64,000 nt of DNA from Hyphomonadaceae bacterium BL14 (lineage in GTDB: Bacteria; Pseudomonadota; Alphaproteobacteria; Caulobacterales; Maricaulaceae). The stretch is from the NCBI GenBank assembly GCA_027627705.1, contig CP091242.1:2812290-2876289 (forward strand), in the 5' to 3' direction. The notes below the pieces were generated by a model that saw only the letters and a program-made list of their open reading frames with translations, was not told where the DNA came from and did not search any database. The position numbers were made by a program, and so were the translations under genes. This document shows, piece by piece, positions 62,128-64,000 of this stretch (within the stretch, counting starts at the first letter, position 1; each line of letters opens with the position of its first letter).

Positions 62128-63129
62128 ATGTCGTTATCCGCCGCCGCCAAAGTGCTCGCCGTCGCTGCCGTGTTCATTGCGGCACCCGCTATCGCCGATA
62201 ACGCCCGATGGGCCCCGGCCCAGCAGCCGGGATGGGGCGGGTTCTACGCCGCCACACCGCTGGATGAATGCCGCCGCTCGGCCGGGGGCGAGCTGGAATT
62301 GCGCGCCTGCCTGTCGCGCCTGCTGCTGGAAGCGGAAAGCCATTACGACATCACCTATCAGCGCCTGATCTCCATGGTCACCGGGCGCGAGGACAGTTTC
62401 CAGCGGGCCACAGAGGCCGAGGCGCTGCGCTTTGCGCGCGAAACCTGGCGCAGCTATCTCGATTTCCAGTGTGATTTCGAGGGCGCGATGCTGGGCCAGA
62501 CCTATGCCGAGCGGAATCTGCAGGCCACGTCCTGCCGCGTGTCGCTGCTGCGCTCCCAGCGCGCGCGCCTGGCGGAACTGGCCGGCCAGATCGATGCCGG
62601 CTTTACCCAGCCGGGCTCCCCCGCCAATCCGGGTCAGCCGGGCTGGCCCGCCGACCCCACCCAGTGTGAAGGCCCGTTCTGCGCGGTGGAGACCGAGCGT
62701 TTCCAGCAATGGACCGCCAGCTGCCGCCGCGGCGGGATGTGCAGTGCCGATACCACGACGGGCGGGAATGACCGGGCCGATCACCGGCTGGAGCTGCGCG
62801 CCCGCCCCACGGGTCAGGGCTATGACATCGTCTTCACGTCCGATCAGCACCCGGTGGATGGCGCGCGCGCCATTTCGGTACGGGTCGACGGGCGCAACCC
62901 GATCGTGTTCCGGCCCCAGACCCACTACTCGGCCGACGCGTCGGGTGCGTTCGTGCTGTCTGATCCGGAGTCCACCGCCCGCCTGATCACCGCCATGCGG
63001 CGCGGCGGGCGTCTGACCGTCCAGTATGTCGATACGCGCGGCCAGGACCGGCTGGCGACGTTCTCGCTGATGGGTGTGAGCCGGTCGCTGGAGTGGATCG
63101 ATGTCCGCCTGAACCGCCCGCGCTACTAG
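62128..63129 (+). CDS. Periplasmic protein with LprI-like (DUF1311) and DUF1176-like domains
   Basis: 333 residues with a signal peptide ending PAIAD (~23). Residues ~45-145 are a lysozyme-inhibitor LprI-like domain with four Cys (DECRRSAGGELELRACLSRL, FARETWRSYLDFQCDFEG, TSCRVSLLRSQR). After a Pro/Gly linker, residues ~185-333 resemble DUF1176 or IalB-type domains (RFQQWTASCRRGGMCSA, and the ending FSLMGVSRSLEWIDVR). LprI-like proteins can inhibit host lysozyme; the second domain has no known activity. It ends tail to tail with the RND pump gene, overlapping by three bases. Confidence 0.75.
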   Translation: MSLSAAAKVLAVAAVFIAAPAIADNARWAPAQQPGWGGFYAATPLDECRRSAGGELELRACLSRLLLEAESHYDITYQRLISMVTGREDSFQRATEAEALRFARETWRSYLDFQCDFEGAMLGQTYAERNLQATSCRVSLLRSQRARLAELAGQIDAGFTQPGSPANPGQPGWPADPTQCEGPFCAVETERFQQWTASCRRGGMCSADTTTGGNDRADHRLELRARPTGQGYDIVFTSDQHPVDGARAISVRVDGRNPIVFRPQTHYSADASGAFVLSDPESTARLITAMRRGGRLTVQYVDTRGQDRLATFSLMGVSRSLEWIDVRLNRPRY

Positions 63130-64000
63130 AGACGGCCAGCGTCAGGCGCGGCGGCGGGCTTCGGCACGCGGATCGCGAAGAACAGGGCGTAGATCACCGG
63201 CACCGCCACCAGCGTGATGATGCTGGCGAAGGCGAGGCCGGAGATGATGGTCATCGCCATGCCCTGGAAGAAGGCGTCGCCCAGGAGCGGCGTCATCCCC
63301 AGGATCGTCGTGCCGGCTGCCAGCAGGACCGGCCGCAGACGGCTGACCGAGCCATCCACCAGCGCGCCCCAGGGCGCCTCGCCCTCGCGGATGCGCCGGT
63401 CGATTTCGTCGATCAGCACGATGGCGTTCTTGATCAGCATGCCTGACAGCGACAACAGGCCGAGCAAGGCGGTGAAGGAGAAGGCGATGCCCGTCGCGAG
63501 CAGGCCCGCCGTCACGCCGACCACCGACATCGGCACGATCAGCCAGACGATGAGCGGCTGACGCACGGTCATGAACAACGCGAAGCTCACCGCCAGCATG
63601 ACCAGGAAGCTGATCGGCAGCACTCCGCCCAGGGATTCATTGGCCATCTGGTTGGCTTCATATTCGCCGCCCCACTCCACGCGATAGCCGCGCGGCAGCT
63701 CCATGGCGCTCACCACGGCGGAGAAGCGGTCGAAGGCCTGGGCTGCGGTCTCGCCGGGCTGAGGATTGGCCTGGACCGTGAGGGTGCGCACCTTGTCGCG
63801 GCGCAGGATCAGCGTCTCTTCGGCCTGCAGCGCAAAGCCCGACACCACCTGGCTCATGGGCACGTAGGCGTTCTGTGCCGGGCTCCAGATCAGCCGGTCT
63901 GACAGATTGTCGGGCTGGGCGCGTTCGCTGGCCGGCGCGCGCGCCACGATCGGGATGAGATCAATGCCCTCGCGGTAGACGCCGATCTGGTCACCGTCTG
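63126..64000 (-). CDS. RND efflux transporter permease subunit, C-terminal part
   Basis: The frame is open beyond the right edge; the last ~290 residues are present. Visible are a porter-domain end (YRVEWGGEYEANQMANESL), and five to six membrane helices with SFLVMLAVSFALFMTVRQPL, FTALLGLLSLSGMLIKNAIV and GTTILGMTPLLGDAFFQGMA. These are typical of AcrB/HAE1-type inner-membrane proton-driven pumps; the pattern is closest to the branch without a clear drug profile. The usual membrane-fusion partner would be upstream, outside the window. Confidence 0.9.
   Translation of the reverse strand, partial: DGDQIGVYREGIDLIPIVARAPASERAQPDNLSDRLIWSPAQNAYVPMSQVVSGFALQAEETLILRRDKVRTLTVQANPQPGETAAQAFDRFSAVVSAMELPRGYRVEWGGEYEANQMANESLGGVLPISFLVMLAVSFALFMTVRQPLIVWLIVPMSVVGVTAGLLATGIAFSFTALLGLLSLSGMLIKNAIVLIDEIDRRIREGEAPWGALVDGSVSRLRPVLLAAGTTILGMTPLLGDAFFQGMAMTIISGLAFASIITLVAVPVIYALFFAIRVPKPAAAPDAGRL

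Noticed and set aside
1..64000. CRISPR arrays, tRNA or rRNA genes
   Set aside because: No regularly spaced short repeats and no cloverleaf or rRNA sequence could be recognised anywhere in the window.

Overview
The window is high-GC alphaproteobacterial DNA. The gene content points to a marine, stalk- or holdfast-forming relative of Caulobacterales/Maricaulales (Hyphomonadaceae-like). It has holdfast-anchor (hfa) homologues, a bactofilin, a DUF6127 phage protein, many TonB receptors, and one end of a bacteriochlorophyll gene cluster (bchP, bchG, ppsR, ppaA). The organism is therefore probably an aerobic anoxygenic phototroph. This assignment is inferred from gene content only.

Layout. (1) 1-1.6 kb: end of a prophage or gene-transfer-agent-like module (tail-type LamG protein, DUF6127, M15 endolysin), cut by an IS6-family relic. 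(2) 2.0-15.3 kb: a catabolic island with a GabR/MocR-type regulator, a nitrilase-fold amidase, and a tightly packed run of TonB receptor, TPR-sulfotransferase, serine hydrolase, MFS transporter, succinate-semialdehyde dehydrogenase and class III aminotransferase. This is consistent with uptake and breakdown of a GABA-yielding amide or amine. It lies between two IS6 relics truncated at the same base. (3) 15.7-18.4 kb: a DUF2946 protein and a TonB receptor, possibly for copper. (4) 18.6-53.6 kb: an insertion-sequence jungle with IS6, several IS3 subgroups, IS5/IS427, IS110/IS1111, IS630 and IS481 pieces, many nested. Embedded in it are surface and polar genes: two near-identical-length six-repeat secreted proteins, HfaA, an HfaB/CsgG-like lipoprotein with a SPOR domain, a bactofilin, a ParA-like ATPase, a hybrid histidine kinase, a stand-alone receiver, a flagellin-LamG gene broken by one stop codon, a TPR-EAL phosphodiesterase, a LysR regulator and a PAS protein. 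Two almost identical direct IS3 copies (21.9 and 49.5 kb) bracket all the hfa-like genes. (5) 53.6-60.3 kb: one edge of the photosynthesis gene cluster. A Yip1 gene lost its 5' end to an IS3 element. It is followed by a lipid-anchored cytochrome c and the leftward run ppaA-ppsR-bchG-orf69-bchP-orf. (6) 60.3-64 kb: ordinary chromosome with small envelope proteins, an LprI/DUF1176-type protein and the 3' end of an RND efflux pump.

The most interesting reading is that an adhesion/anchoring system (secreted AIGNS-repeat proteins, HfaA, the CsgG-like pore HfaB-SPOR, c-di-GMP turnover, bactofilin/ParA polarity factors) has been broken up, duplicated and possibly mobilised by insertion sequences. 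A third copy of the repeat-protein leader survives as a relic. All functional statements rest on motif recognition by eye; no database search was run.
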